From: an uncultured Chthonomonas sp.
GTDB taxonomy: Bacteria > Armatimonadota > Chthonomonadetes > Chthonomonadales > CAJBBX01
Direction of reading: 5' to 3'
DNA length: 48,605 nucleotides
NCBI GenBank assembly: GCA_903951425.1
Contig: CAJBBX010000101.1
Coordinates: 1 to 48,605, forward strand
Shown: positions 35,741 through 44,273 of the stretch, piece by piece
Numbering within the stretch: position 1 is the first letter of the stretch
How the letters are laid out: the number at the start of each line of letters is the position of its first letter
The notes under the pieces: model-generated
Told to the model about the DNA's origin: nothing
Seen by the model: the letters and a program-made list of their open reading frames with translations, nothing else
The model's database searches: none
Program-made: the position numbers and the translations under genes

Positions 35741-36004
35741 GTGGAGACTCAGGATACTGAGAAGAGCGTGTTGATGAGCATTCTGGCCGGTATCGGCGTC
35801 GGCGTTCTGGTTGGCGCCATCGCCGGCCTGCTGCTCGCCCCCAAGGCTGGTCCCGAGACCCGGGATGAGATCGGCAAGTCGCTGACCGATCTGGGTCACA
35901 AGATCGGGGACCTCAGCCAGCAGGTTGCGACCAAGGTGAAGGCCGTCGTAGAGACGGCGCGCACCGCCGAGACTGCGCCTGCTGAGGATACCGCCGCGGC
36001 CTGA
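35741..36004 (+). CDS. YtxH-domain protein
   Basis: An 87-residue protein with one membrane segment followed by the YtxH hallmark GLLLAPKAGPETRDEI and an amphipathic, coiled-coil-like tail (IGKSLTDLGHKIGDLSQQVATKV). YtxH-like proteins are general-stress or cell-envelope proteins in Gram-positive bacteria, with no defined activity. The GTG start at 35741 follows GGAGG. It pairs with the DUF948 gene 38 nt upstream and is followed by a perfect 15-bp inverted repeat. Confidence 0.88.
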   Translation: METQDTEKSVLMSILAGIGVGVLVGAIAGLLLAPKAGPETRDEIGKSLTDLGHKIGDLSQQVATKVKAVVETARTAETAPAEDTAAA

Positions 36005-36010
36005 GCCCAA

Positions 36011-36051
36011 CCTGCCGGCAAGGGTGGCAAGCTCCGACCCTTGCCGGCAGG
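36011..36051 (+). terminator. Perfect 15-bp inverted repeat after ytxH
   Basis: CCTGCCGGCAAGGGT (36011-36025) pairs exactly with 36037-36051 across an 11-nt loop, 6 nt after the ytxH stop. No T tract follows, so it may stabilise the upstream mRNA end or reduce read-through rather than terminate fully. It lies before the start of the AI-2E-type gene. Confidence 0.6.
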
Positions 36052-36070
36052 CGAGGCCCACCCGGTAACG

Positions 36071-37240
36071 ATGGGATCCCACAACCCCTCCCGAGGCCCC
36101 CAGAGCCTATCGCAGTGGCTACTCGGGCTTCCGTGGCGTCGTGTCGTCACGGGGCTCGTCGTTGTGGCCGCTCTGGTTACGTTCGTGTGGCGCGTGGCGT
36201 CGATCTTGCCTCCCTTCATCATCGCCCTCTTCGCTGCTGCGTTGCTTGATCCCGTGGTCTGCCGGATCGAGGGGCGCGGCGTGCCAAGGCAGCGTGCCGT
36301 CGGGGCCATCTTCGTGCTCTTCTTCGCCGCCGTGGCCCTCGCGGGCATCCTGCTGGTTCCTGCGGTGGTTCGCCAGACATCTGACCTGGTGACGAACCTG
36401 CCCCAGTACGGCCAATCGGCGTCCCAGTACTTCTCGTCGCAGTCACGGCGGGCCGATGAGTGGTACCAGGGCAACGAGAAGACGCTTCGAGCCATGGGCA
36501 TGATGGAGTCGCCGTCTGCCTACCTGTCCGGTCAGGCCGGGCCGATATCGGACATGCTGCGTGCATACCTGAGCTCCATCAACGGAGCCGTCTCTGCCGC
36601 ATTCAGCCAGATCCTCTGGATCGCCATCATCCCGCTCAGCCTCTTCTGGTTCCTGCTGGAGTTCCAGAAGATCAAGGCGGCCCTGCTCCGATACGTGCCT
36701 GCCCAGAACCGGCCCAAGGCCGCCAGGATGACCGACGAGGTCGTGGGTATCTTCGGCCAGTACGTACGCGGGCTGACCAAGGTCTGCTTGCTCTATGGCC
36801 TGGCGGCCACCGTGCTGTTCGGCGTGCTTCAACTGCGGTATGGGCTGTTCCTCGGCGTTTCGGCCGGAGTGCTGTACGCGGTACCCTACGTCGGCCCTGT
36901 CCTCGCAGTGATCGGCGCCCTTTGCGTTGCTACCGTAATGCAGAAAGGCGCCGGGTTCGTGATCCTGACCGTCATCTTATTCCTCGTGATGCACTTTGCG
37001 TTCGATTACGGCGTTACGCCCAGGGTAGTCGGCGGGTCCGTAGGCCTGCATCCGTTGGTCAACATATTCGCGCTGATGGCCGGAGCGACGGCGTTCGGCG
37101 TCTGGGGCATGCTGCTGGCCGTCCCTGTGGCGGCCTCCATCCTGCGCATAGTCGATGTTCTTTATCCGAGCCTGCTGCGGCCTGACGCCGGCCATTCAGG
37201 CGCCGTACCCGCGACGGAGACTTCAGAAGTTGCCTGCTGA
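36071..37240 (+). CDS. AI-2E-type (PerM) family transporter
   Basis: Multi-spanning inner-membrane protein of the AI-2 exporter-like/PerM family, 389 residues from the ATG at 36071. Family features are PPFIIALFAAALLDPVV in the first membrane pair, the long periplasmic stretch after the second pair, and the C-terminal core YAVPYVGPVLAVIGALCVA, GSVGLHPLVNIFALMAGA and GVWGMLLAVPVAASI. An upstream in-frame TTG (36041) falls inside the hairpin and is unlikely. Family members export small molecules or act as Na+(Li+)/H+ antiporters. The substrate is unknown. The ribosome-binding site is weak. Confidence 0.88.
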   Translation: MGSHNPSRGPQSLSQWLLGLPWRRVVTGLVVVAALVTFVWRVASILPPFIIALFAAALLDPVVCRIEGRGVPRQRAVGAIFVLFFAAVALAGILLVPAVVRQTSDLVTNLPQYGQSASQYFSSQSRRADEWYQGNEKTLRAMGMMESPSAYLSGQAGPISDMLRAYLSSINGAVSAAFSQILWIAIIPLSLFWFLLEFQKIKAALLRYVPAQNRPKAARMTDEVVGIFGQYVRGLTKVCLLYGLAATVLFGVLQLRYGLFLGVSAGVLYAVPYVGPVLAVIGALCVATVMQKGAGFVILTVILFLVMHFAFDYGVTPRVVGGSVGLHPLVNIFALMAGATAFGVWGMLLAVPVAASILRIVDVLYPSLLRPDAGHSGAVPATETSEVAC

Positions 37241-37350
37241 GGACGTATCAGCGCGTACAGCCAGGCACTCATACATCCGGAGTGCGTGTCGCTATATGGC
37301 GCCACTCGGCGCAACGGGCGCAGACCGGCCACACAACAAGGGGGAGTCCA

Positions 37351-38028
37351 TTGGGTGACATCCAGATCGTAGTTGCAGAAGACACGACCCTCATCCGGCG
37401 GCTCATCGTGAACATGCTGTCTCGTGAGCCCGGCTTTGACGTGATCGGCGAGGCGGAGAACGGCCGCGAAGCCGTGGAGGTGGCCGAGGAGTCGGGCGCC
37501 GATGTGGTGGTCATGGACCTGGACATGCCGGTGATGAACGGCCTGGCGGCAGCCCGGCGCATCACCGCCACGCAGCCTGAGACCAGCATCGTACTCCTGA
37601 CTGCACACCAGAACCTGGCCTCGGTCGCAGCGATGGCCGGCGCCAGCGAGTGCCTGCTGAAGTCCTGCAATCCATCGGACCTCGTCGCCGCTGTGCGCCG
37701 AGCCTATGCGAACAGGGCAAGCCAGCGCTCCGATACGGCTCAGCGGATGGTGTCGGATTTGAACCTTGGGGACATGGCCCTCCGCTTCGGCCTGACCGAC
37801 CTGGAGGCAGCAGTCTTGGAGCGCGCCGCCGACACCAACCTGACCTACAAGGCTATCGCGGCCCAGGTCCTGGGGACCGGCGGGCGGCCACTCACCGAGG
37901 CCGCCGTGAAGCACACGGTCGAGCGCGTCATGAACAAGCTCGGGGTCGAGCCGCGAACCAGGGCGGCGCTGGTGCGGCATGTCCTGGGCGAGATAAAGGG
38001 CCATCCGAGCCCGGTGGAAGACCTCTAG
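37351..38028 (+). CDS. Response regulator with LuxR/NarL-type HTH domain
   Basis: A 225-residue two-component response regulator. The receiver domain has IVVAEDTTLIRRLI, the phosphoacceptor D56 in VVVMDLDMP and the conserved lysine in ECLLKSC. The C-terminal DNA-binding part (LTDLEAAVLERAADTNLTYKAIA... with VKHTVERVMNKLGV) is LuxR-like but carries an insertion (GTGGRPL) between helices. The TTG start at 37351 follows GGGGAG and gives the expected MGDIQIVVAED opening. A second response regulator begins 11 nt downstream. No histidine kinase is nearby. Confidence 0.88.
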   Translation: MGDIQIVVAEDTTLIRRLIVNMLSREPGFDVIGEAENGREAVEVAEESGADVVVMDLDMPVMNGLAAARRITATQPETSIVLLTAHQNLASVAAMAGASECLLKSCNPSDLVAAVRRAYANRASQRSDTAQRMVSDLNLGDMALRFGLTDLEAAVLERAADTNLTYKAIAAQVLGTGGRPLTEAAVKHTVERVMNKLGVEPRTRAALVRHVLGEIKGHPSPVEDL

Positions 38029-38039
38029 GGCTGACCGCG

Positions 38040-38777
38040 ATGGAGCCAGCGCAGCCTGCCGCGACCATCCGCGCCCTGGTGGTGGACGACAATTCGGTGA
38101 ACCGAAGAATGCTCTGCGCGCTATGCGCGACCATGGGCATCCAGGCGACTTCGGCTGTCAACGGCTTGGCCGCGGTCCAGGCATTCTCCGCAGGTCGCTT
38201 CGATGTGGTCCTGATGGACTGCCGGATGCCCATCATGGACGGATTGGAGGCGACCCGGGTCCTGCGTTCATCCGAAGCGCCTGGTTGTCGCGTGCCCGTG
38301 CTGGCCGTTACCGCCAGCCAACCGGCCCGCCACGCCGAGGCCCGCCGGCAGGCCGGCATGGACGGCCTCATTCGGAAGCCTGTGAGGGTTGAGGAGCTGG
38401 TTTCTGCTCTGGCCGACGTGGGGATCGCTGTGGTGGCGCCCAGCCAGCCGTCGCAACCGGTGCGCGAGCCCGCGCTACCGCTGACGCCCGAACTGGTTAC
38501 GCTGTTTGGGTCCGAGGCCGCCAGCTACCTCGATCAGCTACGCGACGCGGTCGCCCGTGACGATCTGGCGGCTTGCACTGCTGCCGCGCACGCGCTGAAG
38601 GGCATGGCAATGATGCTTCGCTTGGATGAACTGGCCCGCGTCACTCGTGCAACGGAAATCCGGTGCCGCGCGACAGGCCGCCCACCTGGGCCGGAGGTGT
38701 TGGAGCAACTCGGCAGGCTCATCTACGAGTCCCGACCTGCACTTCAGGCCCGTCTCGACGGCGACGGCGTACTGTGA
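38040..38777 (+). CDS. Response regulator fused to HPt domain
   Basis: A 245-residue phosphorelay protein with a receiver domain (IRALVVDDNSVNRRML; phosphoacceptor D60 in VVLMDCRMP; conserved lysine in LIRKPVRVEEL). A linker and a histidine phosphotransfer helix bundle follow, with H184 in AAHALKGMAMML. It has no output domain, so it should shuttle phosphoryl groups, perhaps to or from the LuxR-type regulator encoded 11 nt upstream. The ATG at 38040 was chosen because the longer frame upstream overlaps the neighbour. The cognate hybrid kinase is not in the window. Confidence 0.9.
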   Translation: MEPAQPAATIRALVVDDNSVNRRMLCALCATMGIQATSAVNGLAAVQAFSAGRFDVVLMDCRMPIMDGLEATRVLRSSEAPGCRVPVLAVTASQPARHAEARRQAGMDGLIRKPVRVEELVSALADVGIAVVAPSQPSQPVREPALPLTPELVTLFGSEAASYLDQLRDAVARDDLAACTAAAHALKGMAMMLRLDELARVTRATEIRCRATGRPPGPEVLEQLGRLIYESRPALQARLDGDGVL

Positions 38778-38782
38778 GGGGA

Positions 38783-38813
38783 TCGCCCCCGCTGCGACAC
38801 GCGGCGGGGGCGA
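38783..38813. terminator. Hairpin between convergent response regulator and isomerase genes
   Basis: TCGCCCCCGC (38783-38792) pairs exactly with 38804-38813 across an 11-nt loop, 5 nt after the response-regulator stop and 10 nt from the isomerase stop. A likely bidirectional terminator without a long T run. Confidence 0.65.
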
Positions 38814-38822
38814 CCGGTTCTC

Positions 38823-39830
38823 CTACTTGCGCTCGAACTGCCCGTCGAAGGCCAGGGCCGAAGGCGGGAAGTCGATCTGACGCACGAACTCGGCTGACTC
38901 CGCTGCGCCGTGCTCGCGGTCCATGCCGCCGTCCTCCCACTCCACCGATAGCGGGCCGCGGTAGCCGACGCTGTTCAGTGCGCGGATGATCTCCTCGAAG
39001 TCGATCGAGCCGCGGCCCGGTGAGCGGAACTCCCAGAAGCGCTGCGGGTTGCCGAACTCCGAGTGGCCGCCGAAGACGCCGATGGGCTTGGGGCTATCCG
39101 ACCAGTAGACATCCTTCATGTGGACGTGGAAGATGCGCTCGCCCAGCTCATGGATGAACTGCACATAGTCCACGCCCTGGTAGCCGAAGTGGCTCGGGTC
39201 GTAGTTAAAGCCGAAGGCCGGGTGGTTGTCCAGGGCCGCCAGGGCCTTCTTCGCGCTGTAAAGGTCGAACGCGATCTCGGTCGGGTGGACTTCCAGCGCG
39301 AACTTAACGCCGTTCTCGGCGAAGACGTCGAGGATGGGCTTCCAGCGCTCGGCCAGGAGGGCGTAGCCTTCCTCGATCTGACTGGGTAGGTTCGGCGGGA
39401 ACGAGTAGAGCAGGTGCCAGATCGACGAGCCGGTGAAGCCGTTGACCACGGGCACGCCCAGGTTCTTGGCCGCGACGGCGGTCTTCATCATCTCCTCGGC
39501 TGCCCGCGCGTTGACGCCCGCAGGATCGCCGTCGCCCCAGACGGCCGGGGATAGGATGGCCTTGTGGCGCTCGTCGATCCGGTCAAGGACCGCCTGGCCC
39601 ACGAGGTGGTTGGAGATCGCCCAGGTCTGCAGGCCCTGCGCGGCAAGGATCTCGTGGCGTGACTCGCAATAAGCCGCAGCATCGGGCCCTGTGGCCTGGG
39701 CCACGTCCATGTGGTCGCCCCAGCAAGCCAACTCGATGCCGTCGTACCCGAACTCGGCGGCCTTCTCGGCGATGGTGGTCAGCGGCAGGTCGGCCCACTG
39801 ACCGGTGAAGAGGGTGACAGGTCGTGCCAT
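38823..39830 (-). CDS. Xylose isomerase-like sugar phosphate isomerase/epimerase
   Basis: A 335-residue TIM-barrel protein of the AP endonuclease 2/xylose isomerase-like family. It begins with [30 protein letters not shown] and has the metal-ligand sites [35 protein letters not shown] and [11 protein letters not shown], in the order expected for the glutamate, histidine and aspartate ligands. It lies 31 nt downstream of an oxidoreductase on the same strand. This pairing is typical of inositol-, glycoside- or 3-keto-sugar-processing pathways. The substrate is unknown. Confidence 0.88.
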   Translation of the reverse strand: MARPVTLFTGQWADLPLTTIAEKAAEFGYDGIELACWGDHMDVAQATGPDAAAYCESRHEILAAQGLQTWAISNHLVGQAVLDRIDERHKAILSPAVWGDGDPAGVNARAAEEMMKTAVAAKNLGVPVVNGFTGSSIWHLLYSFPPNLPSQIEEGYALLAERWKPILDVFAENGVKFALEVHPTEIAFDLYSAKKALAALDNHPAFGFNYDPSHFGYQGVDYVQFIHELGERIFHVHMKDVYWSDSPKPIGVFGGHSEFGNPQRFWEFRSPGRGSIDFEEIIRALNSVGYRGPLSVEWEDGGMDREHGAAESAEFVRQIDFPPSALAFDGQFERK

Positions 39831-39861
39831 GTCTCGGAATGCCTCCCTTGGTGTTCTGCGC

Positions 39862-40920
39862 CTACTTCAGCGCGATCGAAGTGCCCTGCTCTGACGATGC
39901 ATAGAGGGCGTCGAGTATCTTCATTACGTCCAGCGCCTGATCTGCTGTGGCGATGGGCTGCTTGTCCTGCACGATACACTCCACGAAGTGCGCCACCTCG
40001 GCCTCGTGCCCGCTGACGTTGGGAAAGGCGGGTGTGACGTCGATGGGCGAGCCGTGGCGCTCGGTATATATGCGGAGCGGCTCCATGGTTGCGCCGCCCT
40101 TGTCGCCGTAGACCTCGTTGTAGAGCTTGTCGCCTGCGCAGTGCTGCGCCCAGGAGGCCTCCAGGGCCAGCGCCGCGCCGTTCTCGAAGCGGATCATGCC
40201 GCACGCCAGGTCCTCAACGTCGTAGGACCCTCCCTTGGCGGGCACGCCCCACGAGCCGCTGCCCTTGCCGAACGGTCCGAACTTGGCGTAGGTGGCGCCG
40301 TAGACGCTCACGGGCTTGGGGTTGCCCATCAGGTAGAGGGTCAGGTCCAGGGCGTGGACGCCGATGTCGATCAGCGGGCCGCCTCCGGCCATCTCCTTGC
40401 TCGTGAACCAACTCCCCATGCCGGGGATGCCGTACCGGCGTATCCAGCCTGCCTTGGCGTAGTAGATGTCTCCCAGTTCGCCGCTCTCGATGTACTTCTT
40501 TAGGATCTGGGAGTCGCCGCGGAAGCGGTTGTTCATGCCGATCATGAACTTGCCCTTGGCGCCCTTGGCGGCGTCGATGATCTTCTTGCCTTCGGCGGCG
40601 CTGATCGAGAGGGGCTTCTCGCACAGCACATGGCACCCGGCCTCCAGCGCGGCCACAGCCACGGCGGCGTGCAGCGCGTTGGGCGTGCAGACCGACACGG
40701 CGTCGAGCTGCGCCTCGGCCAGCATGGTCGCGTAGTCGCTGTAGATGGACTTTACGCCGTAGCGTTCGCCCACACCCTCGGCGCGCGCGGTGTTCAGGTC
40801 GCACAGCGCCGCAATCTCTACATCGGGTAGCTTGGCATAGCCTTGCGCATGGACGCCGCCGATGCCGACACCCACAATACCCACCCGGATCCTCCCGGAT
40901 TTCTTAGCCTTCTTAGCCAC
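39862..40920 (-). CDS. Gfo/Idh/MocA-family oxidoreductase (cytosolic)
   Basis: A 352-residue NAD(P)-dependent oxidoreductase without a signal peptide. The Rossmann fold starts [18 protein letters not shown] (GxGxxG). [16 protein letters not shown] carries the EKP catalytic-lysine motif, and [20 protein letters not shown] the G-x-H-x-x-D motif. The start ([14 protein letters not shown]) is lysine-rich. It precedes the xylose isomerase-like gene by 31 nt in the same orientation, probably one operon. Together they suggest oxidation and isomerisation of a sugar or cyclitol. The substrate is not inferable. Confidence 0.9.
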   Translation of the reverse strand: MAKKAKKSGRIRVGIVGVGIGGVHAQGYAKLPDVEIAALCDLNTARAEGVGERYGVKSIYSDYATMLAEAQLDAVSVCTPNALHAAVAVAALEAGCHVLCEKPLSISAAEGKKIIDAAKGAKGKFMIGMNNRFRGDSQILKKYIESGELGDIYYAKAGWIRRYGIPGMGSWFTSKEMAGGGPLIDIGVHALDLTLYLMGNPKPVSVYGATYAKFGPFGKGSGSWGVPAKGGSYDVEDLACGMIRFENGAALALEASWAQHCAGDKLYNEVYGDKGGATMEPLRIYTERHGSPIDVTPAFPNVSGHEAEVAHFVECIVQDKQPIATADQALDVMKILDALYASSEQGTSIALK

Positions 40921-40999
40921 TCAGTTACTCCTTTGGTCGGCGATAGTCGGCCGCACATGTCTCGGGCATTGTGGCACACTCGTCGGCGGCGCGTGGTCC

Positions 41000-41839
41000 C
41001 TACGGTCGTATCCAACCCCGGCGCTTGTAGATTGCCAGTCCGATGATCTCATGCAGGCTGTCGCGTAGCGCCGCCACGCGGGAGGCAGGCATGGACGGCT
41101 TCCACGCATCGTATCGAAGTTCGCGGCAAGGCACGCAGGTTGCGCGGAGGCCCGCGCCCTCAAAGACGCCCCCTGAGCGCTTCAGGTGCCATGCCTGGCT
41201 CACCACGATCACGTGCTGCCATCCTCGCTCACGGGCGATGCGGGCCGTCTCCAGGGCTTCGTCGTGGGTGTTCTCGCAGGAGCGGGTCTCCAGCATAGGC
41301 ACGTCCAGCCGCAAGTCTGCCAGTTGCTGCCTGGCTTCGGGGATCCAGCTGTCCTGTCCGCCCCGACCGCGCGAGATCAGCATCTCCGGCGCCCAGCCCG
41401 CCTGCCAGAGCTCGACGCCCCGGAGGAGGCGCGGAAGCGCCGCATCGGTGATTTTCAGCTTGTCCTGACCGCCGGCGGCCAGGATCACAATGGCGTCGGC
41501 GTGCCGCGGCGCATCAGCCCTGCTGACGCTCCGAAGCATGGCGGCGGGCAAGGGAGTGACGGCGGCTACGGCGAAAACCAGGCCTGCAGCGCCGGTCGCA
41601 CCCGCGAGCCACCTCCAGCGGCCGATGAGGCCAGAGATGAGCCCTACCGCCAGCGATGCCCAGTAGCCTCCGGTGAGGGGCAGAGGATAGACGCCGGACA
41701 GGTACGATACGGCGGTCTGAAAGGCGGCGCCGGCCATCCCGGCGCAACAGAGGCCGATCAGAATCCGGCGCGGCCAACGGCGTCGTCTGGGCTTGTGCAA
41801 CGTATGCGCGTCCTCCACTGGCTGGACCGGCCGTTGCAC
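41000..41839 (-). CDS. YdcF/SanA-like (DUF218) envelope protein
   Basis: A 279-residue protein with three hydrophobic segments in its first 110 residues (ILIGLCCAGMAGAAFQ, YWASLAVGLISGLIG, LAGATGAAGLVFAVAAV) followed by a DUF218 domain. The core has HADAIVILAAGGQ, ENTHDEALETARIA and VIVVSQAWHLKRSGGVF, typical of ElyC/YdcF/SanA proteins linked to the cell envelope. The start is a GTG (41839) with a poor ribosome-binding site, so the true N-terminus is uncertain. It lies upstream of the oxidoreductase by 79 nt on the same strand and divergent from the prepilin gene. Confidence 0.82.
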   Translation of the reverse strand: MQRPVQPVEDAHTLHKPRRRRWPRRILIGLCCAGMAGAAFQTAVSYLSGVYPLPLTGGYWASLAVGLISGLIGRWRWLAGATGAAGLVFAVAAVTPLPAAMLRSVSRADAPRHADAIVILAAGGQDKLKITDAALPRLLRGVELWQAGWAPEMLISRGRGGQDSWIPEARQQLADLRLDVPMLETRSCENTHDEALETARIARERGWQHVIVVSQAWHLKRSGGVFEGAGLRATCVPCRELRYDAWKPSMPASRVAALRDSLHEIIGLAIYKRRGWIRP

Positions 41840-42096
41840 GATGCGTACTCGGCCCGTCTACAAGGTAGTATTGGCCGTCTCGCGGCATGTCTCCTGCATG
41901 TCATTGTGCCGGAGCGGGCGACTGTGTTGCGGAGCGCCCGTATCTGCGTACTTGTAGTGTCTGTGCGCTCCGGCGCGCATCCCGGTCGGCGTCCGTTGAT
42001 GGGTACCGGCCGCCACCCTATGGTCAAGCAGTCCACGACATCTGCAGTACTTCAAGGCGGCGCCGCATCAGCGACGACGTGGAAAGGAACCGGCTA

Positions 42097-42792
42097 GTGG
42101 CAAGCAGGAGGCAGGGGGCGTTCACCCTCATCGAGTTGCTGGTGGTCATCGCTATCATCGGCATCCTGGCGTCTATGCTGTTCCCGGTTTTTGCCCAGGC
42201 CCGCGAGAAGGCCCGAGGCATCAGTTGTATCTCGAACATGCGGCAGCTCGGCATGGCCGTGCTCATGTACGTGCAGGACTACGACAGCGCCTATCCGGCC
42301 CAGGACCACCTCTACATCGAGGGCAACTGCCCGTTCTGGATGGATGCCGCCTACGGTGTGCCCGACTGGCGCAGTAGCCCCTATGCCAACTGGGCGCAGG
42401 CGGTGCTGAGCCTCACCACCCGTGATACGCGCATCTTTGCGTGTCCGTCGAACCGGGGCTGGACCCAGAACTCGAACCCACAGATGCCCGGCCTCAGCTA
42501 CATCTACAACGGCTTCGCGTCGGGCAGGGGCGAGGGCGGCAACTCGGAGCCTTCGCAGAAGGTCATGCTTTGGGACTACCGCTACCTGACCTCCTACGCC
42601 GTGGCCAATCCCGCGCCGCCGATCCAGGGCCTCTGCCCAGAGCCGGGATGCTACTGCTACTACGAGGGCTGGTCGGCGCATAACGAGCAATTCAATCTGA
42701 TCTACTTTGACGGCCATGCCAAGAACATGCCGCAGGCCACCTTCCGGGGAGGCATCTGGGGCCTGCCCGCCGGTAATCCGTTCTCGTTCTGA
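42097..42792 (+). CDS. Prepilin-type protein with H-x9-DG domain (DUF1559-like)
   Basis: A 231-residue type IV pilin-like protein. The class III-type prepilin leader [20 protein letters not shown] has a basic stretch, G7 and the glutamate at the fifth mature position, so it is processed by a prepilin peptidase at the inner membrane. The mature part starts with a hydrophobic helix, then a cysteine-containing globular domain with the C-terminal H-x9-DG motif ([12 protein letters not shown]), diagnostic of the large families in Planctomycetes and Armatimonadota. The chosen GTG at 42097 follows AAAGGAAC. No pilus assembly genes are visible; such proteins may be pseudopilins of a secretion system. 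Confidence 0.85.
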   Translation: MASRRQGAFTLIELLVVIAIIGILASMLFPVFAQAREKARGISCISNMRQLGMAVLMYVQDYDSAYPAQDHLYIEGNCPFWMDAAYGVPDWRSSPYANWAQAVLSLTTRDTRIFACPSNRGWTQNSNPQMPGLSYIYNGFASGRGEGGNSEPSQKVMLWDYRYLTSYAVANPAPPIQGLCPEPGCYCYYEGWSAHNEQFNLIYFDGHAKNMPQATFRGGIWGLPAGNPFSF

Positions 42793-42811
42793 CCAGACTG
42801 GAGGAGAGCCG

Positions 42812-43543
42812 ATGAGCCGTCTGCTCCGCGACCCGCAGACGCGGGAGGTCGTCCGCGAGGGCGCGAGCGAGGTCCGCGAGAAGCTCCGCGAGGACTTCTC
42901 GCGTTGGACACGCTCGCGCCGGTACATGTCACTGAAGCCTGAGATCGCCTGCGGCGAGTGCATGGGCCAGTGCAAGGCTGCCTGCGCAGGCTGCGGAGGG
43001 ACCGGCAGGGGCCGTGTTCGCGGCGAGGACGGGAGCGTGCCGGCCTGTGCCCTCTGTGACGGCAAGGGCGCCGTAACGTGCGTGGCCTGCTCGGGCAAGG
43101 GGCAGGTCGAGAACATCCACCGCAAGAAGTGGATTTGGCTGATGGGCCTGGGCGGCGCGGGCTGGCTGCTCACCTTTTTCCAGCTCTGGGGCCGCGACAT
43201 CCTGCCCGAGCAGCGCGCGGCAGTACTCGACCGCGGAGCCCATGGTAAGTCCGTGACAGCGCCCGTTCGCGGTAGCCGGTATGGCATGGGTCGCGACGGG
43301 GGCGTAGGTATGCAGAATGGCGGCCAGCCGGCGATGGGACAGCAGGGAATGCAGCCCGGCATGGGGCAACCCGGCATGGGCCGGCCCGCTCCCGGCGGCA
43401 TGGGTGTCCAGCCGCCCGGCGGCGGCATGCCCTACGGTCAGGGAGGCGGTCAGGGCGTAGCCGGCTTCCAGGGCGGCGGAAACTCCATTGGCGGCCAGTC
43501 GGGCCCGCCGCAGGGGGGCGTTGGCGTGCCCATCCGCCGTTAG
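42812..43543 (+). CDS. Zinc-finger (DnaJ-like CxxCxGxG) membrane protein with Gly/Met/Gln-rich tail
   Basis: A 243-residue protein that I do not recognise by name. Residues about 45-90 hold DnaJ-like zinc-ribbon elements: CGECMGQC, CAGCGGTGRG, CALCDGKG and CVACSGKG, forming two potential zinc sites. A membrane segment follows (WIWLMGLGGAGWLLTFFQLWG, residues about 108-128). The C-terminal 100 residues are low-complexity glycine, proline, methionine and glutamine repeats (GMGQPGMGRPAPG type). The ATG at 42812 has GGAGGAG upstream and lies 19 nt after the prepilin stop, so the two are probably co-expressed. A cytoplasmic zinc domain and an exposed glycine-rich tail are likely; the role is unknown. 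Confidence 0.7.
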   Translation: MSRLLRDPQTREVVREGASEVREKLREDFSRWTRSRRYMSLKPEIACGECMGQCKAACAGCGGTGRGRVRGEDGSVPACALCDGKGAVTCVACSGKGQVENIHRKKWIWLMGLGGAGWLLTFFQLWGRDILPEQRAAVLDRGAHGKSVTAPVRGSRYGMGRDGGVGMQNGGQPAMGQQGMQPGMGQPGMGRPAPGGMGVQPPGGGMPYGQGGGQGVAGFQGGGNSIGGQSGPPQGGVGVPIRR

Positions 43544-43546
43544 GCG

Positions 43547-44179
43547 TCAGGTGTTGCGGGCCTTCTTGCCCAGCGTGGCGCGAAGGCCCACCGACCAGAC
43601 ATCCGCAGCCCAGTAGAAGAGCCATAGGGCGAGTGTGAGTACGACTATGCCGGTTGCCAGCGTGGGATTGGTGACGGCGTGCTTAATCGTGTGCCCGACC
43701 TCGACCGGGCGCATGGCCAGATCCCACGAATTGTATCGCTCAATGAGCCCCAGGTAGACGCCCACCGACGTGGCGGCGAAGAGGACCAGGCCGAGGAGCC
43801 CTCGCCAGAAACCTCGCAGCTTCAGCGCCATATCAACCGGGCGTACCGCCAGGATCAGGCAGAGCATCCCGATGCCGCTGTATGCCGCGTAGAAGAGCGC
43901 CCAACGTGCCGCCGAAAGCAGGGCCACTCGATCATCAGCCCCGCCGTCGGCCAACTGGCTCCAGCGGCCCGAAAGCAGCAGGTGCCTCCACTCGGTGAGA
44001 AGGTAGCAGGTGTTGGGGAGGAACGCAAGCCAGACGATGCCCACGACCATGGCCAGCGCTACCCGGCCGGGCTTCCGCTTGCCGCCTCCAAGGGCAGCGG
44101 CCACCAGTAGCCCGAGGGCCACGGGCGCGAAGGCGAGGCCGATGTTGATTGCCAGGGAGCGCAGCGTCTCGGGGGTCAT
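43547..44179 (-). CDS. DUF1361 integral membrane protein
   Basis: A 210-residue protein with about six hydrophobic segments. It matches DUF1361 by LAFLPNTCYLLTEWRHL early on and the LIERYNSWDLAMRP segment about residue 140. Function is unknown. The ATG at 44179 was preferred over an in-frame ATG at 44212 because it has GGAG upstream and avoids overlap with the divergent aldolase region. It converges on the zinc-finger membrane protein gene with only 3 nt between stops. Confidence 0.82.
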   Translation of the reverse strand: MTPETLRSLAINIGLAFAPVALGLLVAAALGGGKRKPGRVALAMVVGIVWLAFLPNTCYLLTEWRHLLLSGRWSQLADGGADDRVALLSAARWALFYAAYSGIGMLCLILAVRPVDMALKLRGFWRGLLGLVLFAATSVGVYLGLIERYNSWDLAMRPVEVGHTIKHAVTNPTLATGIVVLTLALWLFYWAADVWSVGLRATLGKKARNT

Positions 44180-44273
44180 GCATCCATCTCCGTGTGCAGT
44201 AATATAGCGCATGACGAAGGCGGCGGCGGCCGGGTTTCGCCAGACGCGTAGGCCGCCGGAAGGGAGCAGTGCA

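Noticed and set aside
36041..36070. TTG start for the AI-2E-type protein at 36041
   Set aside because: It lies within the 15-bp hairpin stem, and the added residues are not family-like. The ATG at 36071 is more plausible.
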